A DNA stretch of 64,000 bases from Bradyrhizobium sp. WBAH42 (GTDB lineage: Bacteria > Pseudomonadota > Alphaproteobacteria > Rhizobiales > Xanthobacteraceae): the NCBI RefSeq assembly GCF_024585265.1, contig NZ_CP036533.1:5651001-5715000 (forward strand), read 5' to 3'. Below the pieces are notes generated by a model. That model was not told the DNA's origin. It ran no database searches and was given only the letters and a program-made list of their open reading frames with translations. Of the stretch, positions 41,519-51,362 are shown piece by piece. Position numbers and translations under genes: made by a program. Within the stretch, counting starts at the first letter, position 1, and each line of letters starts with the position of its first letter.

Positions 41519-43807
41519 CTATCCATTAACACGTTCGACTTTGGCGACCACCGCCTTCGCGCGCAGCTGGGCCAGGATCGCGCTCAGGTGCTTCAAATCG
41601 TAGACTTCGAGATCGATCGTCGTCTCCGTGAAATCGGGCGAGCGGCGCTGCATGCTGATGTTGTCGATGTTGCCGTCGTGCTCGGCGATCACGGTCGCGA
41701 TCTGCGCCAGCGCGCCGGGCTCGTTGACGTTCTCGACCTTGATGCGGGCGGGGAAGCGCTGCGGCGCGGAGTCCTCGATGTCCCAGCGGACGTCGAGCCA
41801 GCGCTCCGGCTCCTCCTCGAAATCCTTCAGGGCCGGTGCCTGGATCGGATAGATCGTGATGCCCTCGCCCGGGGTGACGATGCCGACGATGCGATCGCCG
41901 GGGACCGCGCCGCCGTTCGGCGCGAACTTCACCGGAAGGTCGGAATTGATGCCGCGGATGGGGATCGCAACCGGGCTGCGCGCCGGTTCGGAGACCCCCT
42001 TCTCCTTGAGCTTGGCGGCAAGCCCCTTCTTGACGCCGTAGCGCGCGATGCGCTCCTCCTTGTAATCAGGGTACATCGCTCGTGCGACATGGGAGGCCTT
42101 GATCTCCCCTCGCCCCACCGCCGCCATGACGTCCTCGATCGAAGTGCGCGCGAGCCGCGGCAGCGCGCCTTTGAGCTTGTCGTCGGCGTATTCGATCTTG
42201 GCGCGCTCGAACAGGCGCTCGACGATGCGCCGGCCGAGCCCGACATATTGATCGCGCACCGCGGTACGGGTGGCGCGGCGGATCGCGGCGCGCGCCTTGC
42301 CGGTGACGGCCAGCGTCTCCCAGGCCGAGGGCGGCGCCGACTGCGCCTCCGAGGTCAGCACCTCGACCTCGTCGCCGTTCTGAAGCTCCGAGGACAGCGG
42401 CGCGAACTTGCCGTTGATCTTGCAGCCGACCGCGCTGTTGCCGACGTCGGTATGCACGGCATAGGCAAAGTCGATCACGTTGGCATGGCGCGGCAGCGCG
42501 ATCAGCTTGCCCTTGGGGGTGAAGCAGAACACCTGGTCGTGGAACAGCTCGAGCTTGGTGTGCTCGAGGAATTCCTCCGGGTTCGCGCTTTCCGAGAGGA
42601 TGCCGATGGTGTGGCGCAACCAGGCGAAGGCGTTGGACTCGCGCTTGAGGAATTCGGTCGGCGAACCCACACCCTCCTTGTAGAAGACGTGCGCGGCGAT
42701 GCCGCGCTCGGCGATCTGGTCCATCGCCTCGGTGCGGATCTGGAGCTCGACGCGCTGATTGCCGGGGCCGATCACGGTGGTGTGGATCGAGCGGTAGTCG
42801 TTCTGCTTCGGCGTCGAGATGTAGTCCTTGAAGCGCCCCGGCACGACCGGCCAGGTGGTGTGGACGATCCCGAGCGCGCGATAGCAGGCCTCGATGTCGC
42901 TGACGACGAGGCGGAAGCCGAAGATGTCGGACAATTGCTCGAAGCCGACCGACTTGCGCTCCATCTTGGTCCAGATCGAGAACGGCTTCTTGCGCCGGCC
43001 ATAGACCCGCGCCCCCAGACCCCGGTGGCGCAGATTGTTGGAGAGCTGGTCCTCGATCTCGCCGATCAGGTTGCGGTTGCGCTCGGCGAGCGCATCGAGC
43101 CGCTGCATCACCACCGAATAGGCTTCGGGATCGAGGGTGCGGAAGGACAGGTCCTCCAGCTCCTCGCGCATCTCCTGCATGCCCATGCGGCCCGCCAGCG
43201 GCGCGTAGATGTCGAGCGTCTCCTCGGCGATGCGCCGGCGCGATTCCGTGGGCACGAAATCCAGCGTGCGCATGTTGTGCAGGCGGTCGGCGAGCTTGAC
43301 CAGAAGCACGCGGACATCGTCGGCAATGGCCAGCAACAATTTGCGCAGGTTCTCGGCCTGCTTGGCTTCGCGCGAGACCAGCTCGAGCCGCTTCAGCTTG
43401 GTCAGCCCCTCGACCAGCGCCCCGATTTCGGATCCGAAGATCTGGTCGATCTCGGCCCGCGTCGCCTCGGTGTCCTCGATCGTGTCGTGCAGCAGCGCGG
43501 CCACGATGGTGGCGTCGTCGAGCTTGAGGTCGGTGAGAATCGCCGCCACTTCGAGCGGGTGCGAGAAATACGGATCGCCCGAGGCGCGGGTCTGCGAGCC
43601 GTGCGCCTTCATGGCGTAGACGTAGGCCCGGTTCAGCAGGTCTTCGTTGGTGTTGGGATTGTAGGACCTGACGCGCTCGACGAGGTCATATTGACGCATC
43701 ATGCGGGCGCGGGGCCTGGCCGGGCGCGCGACCGGCGCAGTCGGGGCCACGGCAACCGATTCGGTTGCGGCCTGCATCTGCGTGGATCTGCGGCGCCGAT
43801 ATACCAT
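41519..43807 (-). CDS. rsh: Bifunctional (p)ppGpp synthetase/hydrolase (RelA/SpoT)
   Basis: It makes and degrades the stringent-response alarmone. The 762-residue protein has an HD hydrolase domain with FSHPLEVAAIL and AALLHDTIEDT (about residues 70-110), the synthetase domain with ERKSVGFEQLSDIFGFRLVV, then TGS (LIALPRHANVIDFAYAVHT) and a C-terminal ACT domain. The synthetase motif is RFKDYI (RxKD), the type of bifunctional Rel/SpoT enzymes, while RelA-only enzymes have ExDD. The HD residues are intact, so both activities are expected. The start, MVYRRRRSTQMQ, may be a longer form; MMRQYDLVERV at residue 36 is the domain start. Confidence 0.95.
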   Translation of the reverse strand: MVYRRRRSTQMQAATESVAVAPTAPVARPARPRARMMRQYDLVERVRSYNPNTNEDLLNRAYVYAMKAHGSQTRASGDPYFSHPLEVAAILTDLKLDDATIVAALLHDTIEDTEATRAEIDQIFGSEIGALVEGLTKLKRLELVSREAKQAENLRKLLLAIADDVRVLLVKLADRLHNMRTLDFVPTESRRRIAEETLDIYAPLAGRMGMQEMREELEDLSFRTLDPEAYSVVMQRLDALAERNRNLIGEIEDQLSNNLRHRGLGARVYGRRKKPFSIWTKMERKSVGFEQLSDIFGFRLVVSDIEACYRALGIVHTTWPVVPGRFKDYISTPKQNDYRSIHTTVIGPGNQRVELQIRTEAMDQIAERGIAAHVFYKEGVGSPTEFLKRESNAFAWLRHTIGILSESANPEEFLEHTKLELFHDQVFCFTPKGKLIALPRHANVIDFAYAVHTDVGNSAVGCKINGKFAPLSSELQNGDEVEVLTSEAQSAPPSAWETLAVTGKARAAIRRATRTAVRDQYVGLGRRIVERLFERAKIEYADDKLKGALPRLARTSIEDVMAAVGRGEIKASHVARAMYPDYKEERIARYGVKKGLAAKLKEKGVSEPARSPVAIPIRGINSDLPVKFAPNGGAVPGDRIVGIVTPGEGITIYPIQAPALKDFEEEPERWLDVRWDIEDSAPQRFPARIKVENVNEPGALAQIATVIAEHDGNIDNISMQRRSPDFTETTIDLEVYDLKHLSAILAQLRAKAVVAKVERVNG

Positions 43808-43946
43808 GCCGTCCTGCCTTCAAACGGGCTCGAACCGGCCCGCTGCATACATCCTAACTCCGATCGCGCTCGTGTCCGATCAATTCAGTGACAGGGCAAA
43901 GCGCCAACCGCAGCGCTATGGTAACCACGAAAAGGTCAACAAAAGC

Positions 43947-43974
43947 AAAGGCCCGAACAGCGGTTCGGGCCTTT
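43947..43974 (-). terminator. Rho-independent terminator of rpoZ
   Basis: A perfect 12-bp stem AAAGGCCCGAAC with a four-base loop and T-rich ends, 39 bases downstream of the rpoZ stop. It separates rpoZ from rsh, so rsh probably has its own promoter in the 140 bases after it. Confidence 0.85.
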
Positions 43975-44012
43975 GATATGATCACAAGAAGAAGATGATC
44001 GCGATGGAGGAA

Positions 44013-44405
44013 TTACTCGTCTTCCTCGGGCTGCTCCTCGGGGGGCGCGAGGCCTTCCAGGCCCTTCAGCAGCTCCTCTTCGGTCATGCGCTCCACCGCG
44101 ACCTCGGTGTCGTCGGCATCGACGCTTGCGCCCGCGGAACCGATCAGCGGCACCGTATCCGGCTCGGGCTCATCCACCTCGACGAACTTCTGGAGCGAGT
44201 GGACCAGCTCCTCGCGGAGGTCCTCCGGCGAGATCGTCGTCTCGGCAATTTCACGCAAAGACACAACAGGGTTCTTGTCGTTATCGCGGTCAACCGTTAG
44301 TTGTGAACCGGACGAGATCATGCGGGCACGGTGGGCGGCCAGCAGGACCAAGTCAAACCGGTTGTCGACCTTGTCGATACAATCTTCTACGGTGACGCGA
44401 GCCAT
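44013..44405 (-). CDS. rpoZ: RNA polymerase omega subunit
   Basis: RpoZ helps assemble the RNA polymerase core and binds ppGpp in some species. The 130-residue protein starts [30 protein letters not shown], the family signature, then [11 protein letters not shown]. The C-terminal half is acidic (ending [10 protein letters not shown]), a usual alphaproteobacterial tail. Next to rsh, as in many bacteria, which suits its role in the stringent response. Candidate promoter elements lie about 50 to 80 bases upstream of its start. Confidence 0.96.
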   Translation of the reverse strand: MARVTVEDCIDKVDNRFDLVLLAAHRARMISSGSQLTVDRDNDKNPVVSLREIAETTISPEDLREELVHSLQKFVEVDEPEPDTVPLIGSAGASVDADDTEVAVERMTEEELLKGLEGLAPPEEQPEEDE

Positions 44406-44734
44406 GGACTGTCGCTCCGTTGTGGGTGGGACGAAATATGTGGATGATTGGGGCTAGTTATAGGGGCCGGGACGGTTTCGCAAGGCCATTTTGTGATTTG
44501 GCCTCGCCAAACCGCTCTGCTACCCCCACATTGGGGCTGGGACGGGTGGTTTTCCGGGCTGCCGTTGGGGGCGGCGCCGGGTGCATGCAAGTCCGCCATA
44601 ACTATACCTTGATTGCCCCGACTTCTCCGGATTTGCGGTTTCGACGGATCTCTGCGGCACTCTAGAACTGCGCGGCCCACTGTCGCCGCGCCAACAAAAA
44701 ACGATCAATCACGAACGCTACGCGAGCAAACTGA
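44406..44734. other. Gene-free divergent control region between rpoZ and the NYN gene
   Basis: About 330 bases. It should hold the rpoZ promoter and the promoter of the NYN-UDG unit on the plus strand. The plus-strand promoter was not identified. No repeat of families A-D and no coding potential was seen. Confidence 0.65.
44457..44484 (-). promoter_or_regulatory. Candidate rpoZ promoter
   Basis: On the minus strand, CTTGCG (44479-44484) and TATAAC (44457-44462) are 16 bases apart, close to the alphaproteobacterial housekeeping consensus. The predicted leader of rpoZ is about 45 bases. Confidence 0.5.
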
Positions 44735-45379
44735 ATGTCACCTTCTCCTACCAACAAGATCGCGCTCTTCATCGACGGGGCCAATCTCTACGCGACGGCG
44801 AAAACCCTCGGCTTCGACATCGACTACAAGCGCCTGCTGAAGGAGTTTCAGAGCCGCGGTACGTTGTTGCGGGCGTTCTATTACACCGCCATCATCGAAG
44901 ACCAGGAATACTCCTCGATCCGCCCGCTGATCGACTGGCTGGACTATAACGGCTACACCGTCGTCACCAAGGCGACCAAGGAATTCATCGACGCCTCCGG
45001 CCGCCGCAAGGTGAAGGGCAACATGGACATCGAGCTCGCCGTGGACGCCATGGAGCTCGCCGAGCACATCGACCAGATGGTGCTGTTCTCGGGTGACGGC
45101 GACTTCCGCTCGCTGGTCGAGGCCGTCCAGCGCCGCGGCGTGCGGGTCACGGTGGTCTCCACCATTGCCAGCCAGCCGCCGATGATCGCCGACGAGCTGC
45201 GCCGCCAGGCCGACGTCTTCACCGATCTCGTCGAGCTGCAATCCAAGCTCGGCCGCGATCCGTCCGAGCGCCCCGCCCCGCGTGACCGCGGCGAGCGTGG
45301 CGAACGTCATCACGCCCCGCAATTCCTCCAGCGCGCGACCACGATGGCGCCGAGGGGCGATGACGACTTCGAGGAGTGA
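44735..45379 (+). CDS. NYN domain-containing protein (LabA/DUF88)
   Basis: A 214-residue protein with a PIN-like NYN nuclease fold. Conserved acids occur in IALFIDGANLYATAKTLG and GNMDIELAVDAMELAEHIDQMVLFSGDGDFR, which likely bind metal. The C-terminal 40 residues are basic and disordered (ERPAPRDRGERGERHH). RNA processing or decay is expected from the family. The UDG gene begins inside its last 20 bases, so the two are coupled. No strong ribosome site precedes it. Confidence 0.88.
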   Translation: MSPSPTNKIALFIDGANLYATAKTLGFDIDYKRLLKEFQSRGTLLRAFYYTAIIEDQEYSSIRPLIDWLDYNGYTVVTKATKEFIDASGRRKVKGNMDIELAVDAMELAEHIDQMVLFSGDGDFRSLVEAVQRRGVRVTVVSTIASQPPMIADELRRQADVFTDLVELQSKLGRDPSERPAPRDRGERGERHHAPQFLQRATTMAPRGDDDFEE

Positions 45380-46034
45380 GGCGGCACGGTCCAGCCGCCA
45401 GCCTCTCACCGTCGTTCCCGACCGTGACTGCCCGCTCTGTCCGCGCCTGGTCGCCTTTCGCGAGGCGAACCGCGCGCGCGAGCCATCGTGGCACAATGCG
45501 CCTGTTGCGCCCTTCGGCGACATCAAGGCCCGCCTCCTGATCGTGGGCCTCGCGCCGGGAATGCAGGGCGCCAACCGCACGGGGCGGCCGTTCACGGGCG
45601 ACTATGCCGGCGACCTGCTCTACGCCACGCTGATCGAATACGGCTTTGCCAGGGGCACCTATCAGGCGCGCCCGGACGACGGCCTGAAACTCGTCGATTG
45701 CCGGATCGCCAATGCAGTGCATTGCGTGCCGCCGCAGAACAAGCCGCTGCCGATCGAGATCAACACCTGCCGCCAGTTCCTCGTGGCCAATCTAGCGACG
45801 ATGCCGAACCTGCGCGCGATCGTCGCGCTCGGGCGGATTGCGCACGACAGCGTGCTCAAGCCGCTGAACCTGAAGGCCTCACAAGCCCCCTTCGGTCATG
45901 GCGCGGTGCATCAGGCCGGCGCGTTCAGGCTCTACGACAGCTATCACTGCTCCCGCTACAACACGAATACCGGCGTGCTGACCCCGGACATGTTCAGATC
46001 GGTGTTCGCGAAGGTGAAGGCGGATCTCGACTAG
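45360..46034 (+). CDS. Type 5 uracil-DNA glycosylase
   Basis: It removes uracil and deaminated bases from DNA. The 224-residue protein has the iron-sulfur cluster cysteines of the 4Fe-4S UDGs: DCPLCPRLVAFRE, then NAVHCVPPQNKPLP and NTCRQFLV. Motif A reads GLAPGMQGANRTGRPFTGD, the family-5 form, where Asp/Asn of other families is replaced. The second motif is HCSRYNTNTGVLT. The start is chosen at the ATG at 45360 with GAGGGG upstream, overlapping the NYN stop by 20 bases. Confidence 0.88.
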   Translation: MTTSRSEAARSSRQPLTVVPDRDCPLCPRLVAFREANRAREPSWHNAPVAPFGDIKARLLIVGLAPGMQGANRTGRPFTGDYAGDLLYATLIEYGFARGTYQARPDDGLKLVDCRIANAVHCVPPQNKPLPIEINTCRQFLVANLATMPNLRAIVALGRIAHDSVLKPLNLKASQAPFGHGAVHQAGAFRLYDSYHCSRYNTNTGVLTPDMFRSVFAKVKADLD

Positions 46035-46612
46035 CTATTGGCGGGATTCGCCTTGAGCCAGGCCAGCACGTCGCCGGCGTTCCGATCGGGCGGAAACACG
46101 GGATAGAACACGTGTGTGATCCTGGCGTCGTCGATAACAAGCGCGAGGCGCTTGATCAGCGTCAGGCCCGCGACCTCCATGGTCGGCAAGTTCAAGGCGC
46201 GCGTCAGCGCCAGCTTCTCGTCCGAGAGCACCGGGAACGGCAGATGCAGGCGCGAAGCCATCTCGATCTGGTAGTCGTTGCTCTGGGTCGAGAGGCCGAA
46301 CACGTGCGAGGCGCCGGCGGCTTTCAGCTCGGCGTAGAGATCGCGGAATGCGCAGGTCTGGGGCGTGCAGCCGCGCGCTCCCGGGATCATGTCCCAATCG
46401 TCGACCAGCGCGATCTTGCCGGGCTCTCCGGTGCGGGGATAGGCGAACACCACGGTGCGGCCGCGCAGCGCCGACAGCGTGACCGATGTATCGTCGGTCG
46501 CGAGCAGGCCGATCGGCGGCAACGTCATGCCCTCTAGATGGGCAGCGGCGCCGTCGTCGGAAGGAGCGGGAATCTGGCTCCAGTCGACCTCGAGCAGGTT
46601 CCGTTGATTCAT
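46031..46612 (-). CDS. Peroxiredoxin (thioredoxin-fold)
   Basis: A 193-residue peroxiredoxin. The active-site stretch is GARGCTPQTCAFRDLYAEL, with a CxxxxC pair like PrxQ/BCP enzymes, so peroxidatic and resolving Cys may both lie here. Later come FGLSTQSNDYQIEMASRL and LPFPVLSDEKLALTRALNLP. It would reduce hydrogen peroxide or organic peroxides with thioredoxin. The ATG at 46612 has GAGGGG upstream; the longer frame runs into smpB. It faces UDG convergently, with a four-base overlap of stops. Confidence 0.88.
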   Translation of the reverse strand: MNQRNLLEVDWSQIPAPSDDGAAAHLEGMTLPPIGLLATDDTSVTLSALRGRTVVFAYPRTGEPGKIALVDDWDMIPGARGCTPQTCAFRDLYAELKAAGASHVFGLSTQSNDYQIEMASRLHLPFPVLSDEKLALTRALNLPTMEVAGLTLIKRLALVIDDARITHVFYPVFPPDRNAGDVLAWLKANPANS

Positions 46613-46616
46613 CTCG

Positions 46617-47090
46617 TCATCCCCTCGCCCGCAGCAGCCGGCCCTTCTCCCGGCTCCAGTCGCGCTTCTTCTCCGATTCGCGCTTGTCGTGCAGCTTCTT
46701 GCCCTTGGCAACCGCCAGCTGCAGCTTGGCCCGGCCGCGCTCGTTGAAGTAAAGCTTGAGCGGGATCAGTGTCATGCCCTCGCGATCGACCGCGCCGATC
46801 AGCTTGTTGATCTGCCGGCGGTGGAGCAGCAGCTTTCGCGGCCGCTTGGGCTCGTGGTTGAAGCGGTTGCCTTGCAGATATTCGGGAATGGTGGCGTTGA
46901 TCAGCCAGATCTCGCCGTTCTTGGAATCGGCATAGGATTCCGCGATCGTGCTCTTGCCGTTGCGGATCGACTTGACCTCGGTGCCGGTCAGCGCAATGCC
47001 CGCCTCGATCGTGTCCTCGATGGCGTAGTTGAAACGCGCCTTGCGATTTTCCGCCATCACCTTGATCGGACGTTCGTTCTTATCGGCCAT
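46617..47090 (-). CDS. smpB: SsrA-binding protein SmpB
   Basis: SmpB delivers tmRNA to stalled ribosomes. The 157-residue protein shows [41 protein letters not shown] and [21 protein letters not shown], all canonical. The basic C-terminal tail ([15 protein letters not shown]) is the segment that enters the empty mRNA channel. The peroxiredoxin gene begins four bases beyond its stop, so the two may be co-transcribed. No tmRNA gene (ssrA) was found in the window. Confidence 0.97.
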   Translation of the reverse strand: MADKNERPIKVMAENRKARFNYAIEDTIEAGIALTGTEVKSIRNGKSTIAESYADSKNGEIWLINATIPEYLQGNRFNHEPKRPRKLLLHRRQINKLIGAVDREGMTLIPLKLYFNERGRAKLQLAVAKGKKLHDKRESEKKRDWSREKGRLLRARG

Positions 47091-47163
47091 GACCTACAAA
47101 ACCTGACGGGCAAACCTGATCGAGATGCGCTCGGATTCTAACAGTTCGGATGAAGTGGGCGCG

Positions 47164-47604
47164 TCACTTCTTGAGGAGATCGCGGATCTCGGTCAGCAGC
47201 TCGACTTCGGCCGACGGCCTTGGCGGAGCGGCGGGCGCCGCCTCCTCCTTGCGCTTCAAGGTGTTCATGGCGCGGATCACCAGGAACAGCACGAAGGCGA
47301 CGATGATGAAGTTGATCGTCAGCGTCAGGAAGCTGCCGTAAGCAAGGACGGCGCCTTGCTTTTTCGCATCCGCTAAGTTGGTGGCGGTGACCGCCTTCGA
47401 CAAGGGGATGAAGTAGTTCGAGAAGTCGAGGCCGCCTGTCGCAGCGCCGATGATCGGCATGATGACGTCACCGACCAGCGAGGTGACGATGGCGCCGAAG
47501 GCCGCGCCGATGATGACGCCGACCGCGAGGTCGACGACGTTGCCCTTCATGGCGAACTCACGGAACTCCTTGAGCATACGCGCGCCCTTTTCGTCCACGC
47601 TCAT
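47164..47604 (-). CDS. mscL: Large-conductance mechanosensitive channel
   Basis: MscL opens under membrane tension to release solutes in hypo-osmotic shock. The 146-residue protein has [37 protein letters not shown] (TM1, pore-lining glycines) and a second helix [15 protein letters not shown] with the amphipathic C-terminus [10 protein letters not shown]. The MSVDEKGAR start at 47604 has GGGGGG six bases upstream; the M10 form could also be used. Length is typical of the family. It lies between smpB and dapA on the minus strand. Confidence 0.95.
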   Translation of the reverse strand: MSVDEKGARMLKEFREFAMKGNVVDLAVGVIIGAAFGAIVTSLVGDVIMPIIGAATGGLDFSNYFIPLSKAVTATNLADAKKQGAVLAYGSFLTLTINFIIVAFVLFLVIRAMNTLKRKEEAAPAAPPRPSAEVELLTEIRDLLKK

Positions 47605-47630
47605 GAAAGGCCCCCCGAACGGCTATTGCG

Positions 47631-48521
47631 TCAGTTGATCAGGCCGGCGTGAACCATCGCGCTTTTCACGGCAACGCGGGTCGGCTCGGACACCGGAACC
47701 ATCGGCAGCCGCAACGTCTCGTCCAGCTTGCCGAGCAGCGACATCGCGTACTTGATCGGCGCCGGATTGCTCTCGATGAAGAGGTTGTTGTGCAGCGGCA
47801 TCAGCTTGTCGTGGATCGCGAGCGCCGCCTTGGTGTCGCCCTTCTGCCAGGCGGCGTGGAACTCCGAGCACAGGCGCGGCGCGACGTTCGAGGTCACCGA
47901 GATGCAGCCATGGCCGCCATGGGCCATGTAGCCGATGATGGTGGCGTCCTCGCCGGAGAGTTGGTTGAAATCCTCGCCCATTGCCGCGCGCTGCTGCGAC
48001 ACACGGACCATGCTGGCGGTGGCATCCTTGACGCCGGCGATGTTCTTCAGCTCCCACAGCCGCTTCATGGTGTCGACCGACATGTCGATCACCGAACGCG
48101 GCGGGATGTTGTAGATGATGATCGGAATCCCGATCGCATCGTTGATCGCCTTGAAGTGCTGGTACATCCCTTCCTGGGTCGGCTTGTTGTAATAGGGCGT
48201 GACGATCAGCACGGCGTCCGCGCCCGCCTTTTCGGCGTGCTGCGAGAGCTCGATCGCCTCCTTGGTCGAGTTGGAGCCGGCCCCCGCGATGACGGGCACG
48301 CGGCCCTTGGCTTCAGCGATGCACCATTCCACGACCTTCTTGTGCTCGTCATGGCTGAGCGTCGGGCTCTCGCCGGTGGTGCCGACCGGAACGAGGCCAT
48401 TGGTGCCCTCGGAGATCTGCCAGTTGACCAGGGAGCGAAACGCCGCCTCGTCCAGCGCGCCGTTCTTGAACGGGGTGACCAAGGCGGTGAACGACCCTCG
48501 GAATTTCGTCTTGGCTGCCAT
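47631..48521 (-). CDS. dapA: 4-hydroxy-tetrahydrodipicolinate synthase
   Basis: DapA condenses pyruvate with aspartate semialdehyde in lysine and peptidoglycan synthesis. The 296-residue TIM barrel has the signature [20 protein letters not shown], the [17 protein letters not shown] region, the catalytic Tyr in IYNIPPRS and the Schiff-base Lys in [13 protein letters not shown]. All are present. Length is normal. mscL follows 26 bases on; the unit dapA-mscL could be one mRNA. The divergent slt gene shares its upstream region. Confidence 0.96.
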   Translation of the reverse strand: MAAKTKFRGSFTALVTPFKNGALDEAAFRSLVNWQISEGTNGLVPVGTTGESPTLSHDEHKKVVEWCIAEAKGRVPVIAGAGSNSTKEAIELSQHAEKAGADAVLIVTPYYNKPTQEGMYQHFKAINDAIGIPIIIYNIPPRSVIDMSVDTMKRLWELKNIAGVKDATASMVRVSQQRAAMGEDFNQLSGEDATIIGYMAHGGHGCISVTSNVAPRLCSEFHAAWQKGDTKAALAIHDKLMPLHNNLFIESNPAPIKYAMSLLGKLDETLRLPMVPVSEPTRVAVKSAMVHAGLIN

Positions 48522-48710
48522 GGACTTCCTCCGTACGCGGCTTTCTTGAGCAAGCCCCCTTCATATCGGGTCTATCCCGCCGGTAAAAGGCCCGCGGTCT
48601 GTGCAAGGCTGGGTTTAGGCCGCGATTTTGCCGCGGTGCTGGTGCAAATCGGCCCGAGGTAAGCGGCTGTTGGTATTTTCTCCGCATATTCAAGCAAATT
48701 CAGCTAGGTC

Positions 48711-51221
48711 TTGAGCCACTTCACTGATTCGGGGCGACGAAACGCCGTGACCTCCTTTGCTCCTGCCGCATGGCGATCCCTGGGTATGGCCGTGTGCCTG
48801 ATGGCTGGGCTGTCGATGGGCTGCGCCGCCCTCGCCAAGTCCAACGAGACGGCCGCGGAAACCAAGGATCCCGCCAAGCCGGCCGCCAAGGACGCGGCGA
48901 AGGGCGCGACCAAGGGATCGACCCAGGGATCTACCAAGGAAACAGCGAAGGACACAGCCAAGGGAACCGGCAAGGACGCCGCGAAAGCCGCGAGCAAGGG
49001 TGCGTCTGGCACCCCCGCCAAGGACGCCGCGAAGAAGCCCGACGCCGGCAAGAACGCCATCAAGGAACCGGCGAAGGACAAGCCCAACGACAAACCCAAG
49101 CCTGCGGCCGCAGCCCCTGCAGCCGCGCCAAAGGCGGCGCCGACTGTGAGCGGCGCGCCGCCCAAGGCAGCCCCCGCCCCGGCCGTGACGGCCACCATCA
49201 AACCGACTGCGCCAGCCCCCGCGAGGCCGGCCGCAGCTCCCATGCTGGCGCCTGCAACCCGCCAGCATGCAACGCCGCGCAAGCCGGTCATCCCGGCTGC
49301 CGTCGCGGCGACATCGTCGACGTCGCAGTCCGACAAGGACACGCTGGAGAGCGTCATCGAGCTCGTGCGCAAGCGCAAGGCCGGCGACGCCACCAATGCC
49401 GCGGCCGGTATCTCCGATCCGGTCGCGCGAAAGCTCGCCGAATGGATCATCCTGCGCAGCGACGACAATGGCGTGACCGTGGAACGCTATCGCGCCTTCC
49501 TCTCCGCCAATCCGAGCTGGCCGTCGCAGACCTTCCTGCGCCGGCGCCTCGAGGCCGCGATGTGGGACGACAGGCGCGACGAGACGGTCGCGTGGTCGTG
49601 GTTCGAGAACGAGTCGCCCATTTCCGCCAAGGGCCGCTTCACGCTCGCCAAGGCGATGCTCGCCCGCGGCGACCGCGCCAATGCCGAGCGGCTGGTGCGC
49701 GAGGCCTGGCGCGGCGACCCGATGTCGGAGGATACCGAGAACAACGCGCTGGACCAGTTCGGCGCCCTGCTCACGCCGGGCGACCAGAAGGCGCGGATGG
49801 ACAACCTGCTCTACGGCAGCGAGAACGAGGCGGCGCTGCGCGCCGCCAAGCGCCTCGGCGCCGGCTATGTCGCGCTCGCCAAGGCGCGCATCGCCGCGGT
49901 CAAGAAGGCGCCGAACGCGCGGGCACTGCTCGATGCGGTGCCGCGCGAGCTGCACAGCGATCCCGGCTTCGTCTTCAGCAAGATCCAGCTCCTGCGTCGC
50001 GAGGAGAAGTTCACTGAAGCCGCCCAGCTGATGCTGTCCGCGCCGAAGGATCCGGGTCGCCTCCACAATCTCGACGAATGGTGGATCGAGCGGCGCCTCT
50101 TGGCGCGCAAGATGATCGACACCGAGGAATTCCGCAGCGCCTATCTGATCGCGCGCGACGCCGCCCTGCCCTCGCGCGACATCTACAAGACCGAGCAGGA
50201 GTTCACCGCCGGGTGGATCGCGCTGCGCTTCCTCAACGACCCCACGACAGCCGCCCAGCACTTCGCCCGCATCGGCGTCGGCAGCGTCAATCCGACCACG
50301 CTGGCGCGTGCCGGCTATTGGCAGGGCCGCGCTGCCGAGGCGATGGGCCGCCAGCAGGAGGCGCGCAACGCCTATGCGCGGGCGGCCGAGCAATCGACCA
50401 GCTATTACGGCCAGCTCGCGCGCGCAAAGCTCGGCCTGCCGCAGATCGAGCTCAACAACCAGCCGCGCGGGCGCGGCGCCGAGCGGCTCGAGATCGTGCG
50501 CGCGGCGCAACTGCTCTACGAGCTCGATGAGCGCGAGCTCGCGGTGCCCATGCTCGCCGACATGGGCGAGAACGGCGATCCCGAGGCGCTTGCCGGCCTC
50601 GGCGAGCTGACGCAGCGCTATAGCGATGCGCGCGGCATGCTGCTGCTCGGCAAGGCCGCACTCAACCGCGGCCTGCCGTTCGATTTCTATGCCTACCCCG
50701 TCAACGGCATTCCTCAGTTCACGCCGATCGGCCCCGAGGTCGAGCGCAGCATCGTCTATGCGATCGCGCGGCAGGAAAGCGCATTCAACCCGTCGGTGGT
50801 GTCGCCGGCGCAGGCCTACGGGCTGATGCAGGTGACGCCCGACGCCGCCCGCTACGTCTGCAAGCGCCATGGCGCAACCTATGACCTGGGACGGCTGAAG
50901 AACGATTCGGTCTACAACGCCACGCTCGGCTCGGCGGAGCTGGGCGGACTGCTCGAGGATTATCGCGGCTCCTACATCATGACCTTCGCCGCTTACAATG
51001 CCGGCCGCGGCAGCGTGAAGAAATGGGTCGAACGTTACGGCGATCCGCGCGACCCCAAGGTCGACGCCGTCGACTGGGTCGAGCTGATTCCGTTCTCCGA
51101 GACGCGCAACTACGTGCAGCGAATCATGGAGAACCTTCAGGTCTACCGCGCCCGCTTCGGCGGCGGCACCCGCCTGCAGATCGAAGCCGATCTGCGCCGC
51201 GGCGCCGGAAGCGTGGAATAG
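48711..51221 (+). CDS. Soluble lytic murein transglycosylase (SLT) with long linker
   Basis: An 836-residue secreted enzyme that cleaves peptidoglycan glycan strands. A signal peptide lies near MAVCLMAGLSMGCAALA, followed by about 150 residues rich in Lys, Ala and Pro (residues 45-195) in short K-D-A-A-K type repeats. A helical superhelix follows, then the SLT domain at about residues 675-800: AIARQESAFNP with catalytic Glu near residue 689, QAYGLMQVTPDAA and TFAAYNAGRGSVKKW. The annotated start is TTG at 48711; GTG at 48747 or ATG at 48786 are possible. The linker may span the cell wall; that is inference. Confidence 0.92.
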   Translation: MSHFTDSGRRNAVTSFAPAAWRSLGMAVCLMAGLSMGCAALAKSNETAAETKDPAKPAAKDAAKGATKGSTQGSTKETAKDTAKGTGKDAAKAASKGASGTPAKDAAKKPDAGKNAIKEPAKDKPNDKPKPAAAAPAAAPKAAPTVSGAPPKAAPAPAVTATIKPTAPAPARPAAAPMLAPATRQHATPRKPVIPAAVAATSSTSQSDKDTLESVIELVRKRKAGDATNAAAGISDPVARKLAEWIILRSDDNGVTVERYRAFLSANPSWPSQTFLRRRLEAAMWDDRRDETVAWSWFENESPISAKGRFTLAKAMLARGDRANAERLVREAWRGDPMSEDTENNALDQFGALLTPGDQKARMDNLLYGSENEAALRAAKRLGAGYVALAKARIAAVKKAPNARALLDAVPRELHSDPGFVFSKIQLLRREEKFTEAAQLMLSAPKDPGRLHNLDEWWIERRLLARKMIDTEEFRSAYLIARDAALPSRDIYKTEQEFTAGWIALRFLNDPTTAAQHFARIGVGSVNPTTLARAGYWQGRAAEAMGRQQEARNAYARAAEQSTSYYGQLARAKLGLPQIELNNQPRGRGAERLEIVRAAQLLYELDERELAVPMLADMGENGDPEALAGLGELTQRYSDARGMLLLGKAALNRGLPFDFYAYPVNGIPQFTPIGPEVERSIVYAIARQESAFNPSVVSPAQAYGLMQVTPDAARYVCKRHGATYDLGRLKNDSVYNATLGSAELGGLLEDYRGSYIMTFAAYNAGRGSVKKWVERYGDPRDPKVDAVDWVELIPFSETRNYVQRIMENLQVYRARFGGGTRLQIEADLRRGAGSVE

Positions 51222-51362
51222 CCGCGCTTCCTGCGGCTTGAACCCAACCTACACCTTCCAGGAGTGGAAGGGTCCGAGATGGTATTCTAGCCCGTTCTCG
51301 TGCGGTTATCTCTGCTGCCGGAAGCTCCGAAGCCGGCCCCGGGCACACGCGGGCAACGCATT

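Noticed and set aside
48522..48710. Possible tmRNA (ssrA) in the gap beside dapA
   Set aside because: Only 189 bases are free, too short for the two-piece alphaproteobacterial tmRNA, and no tmRNA-like acceptor or tag sequence was found.
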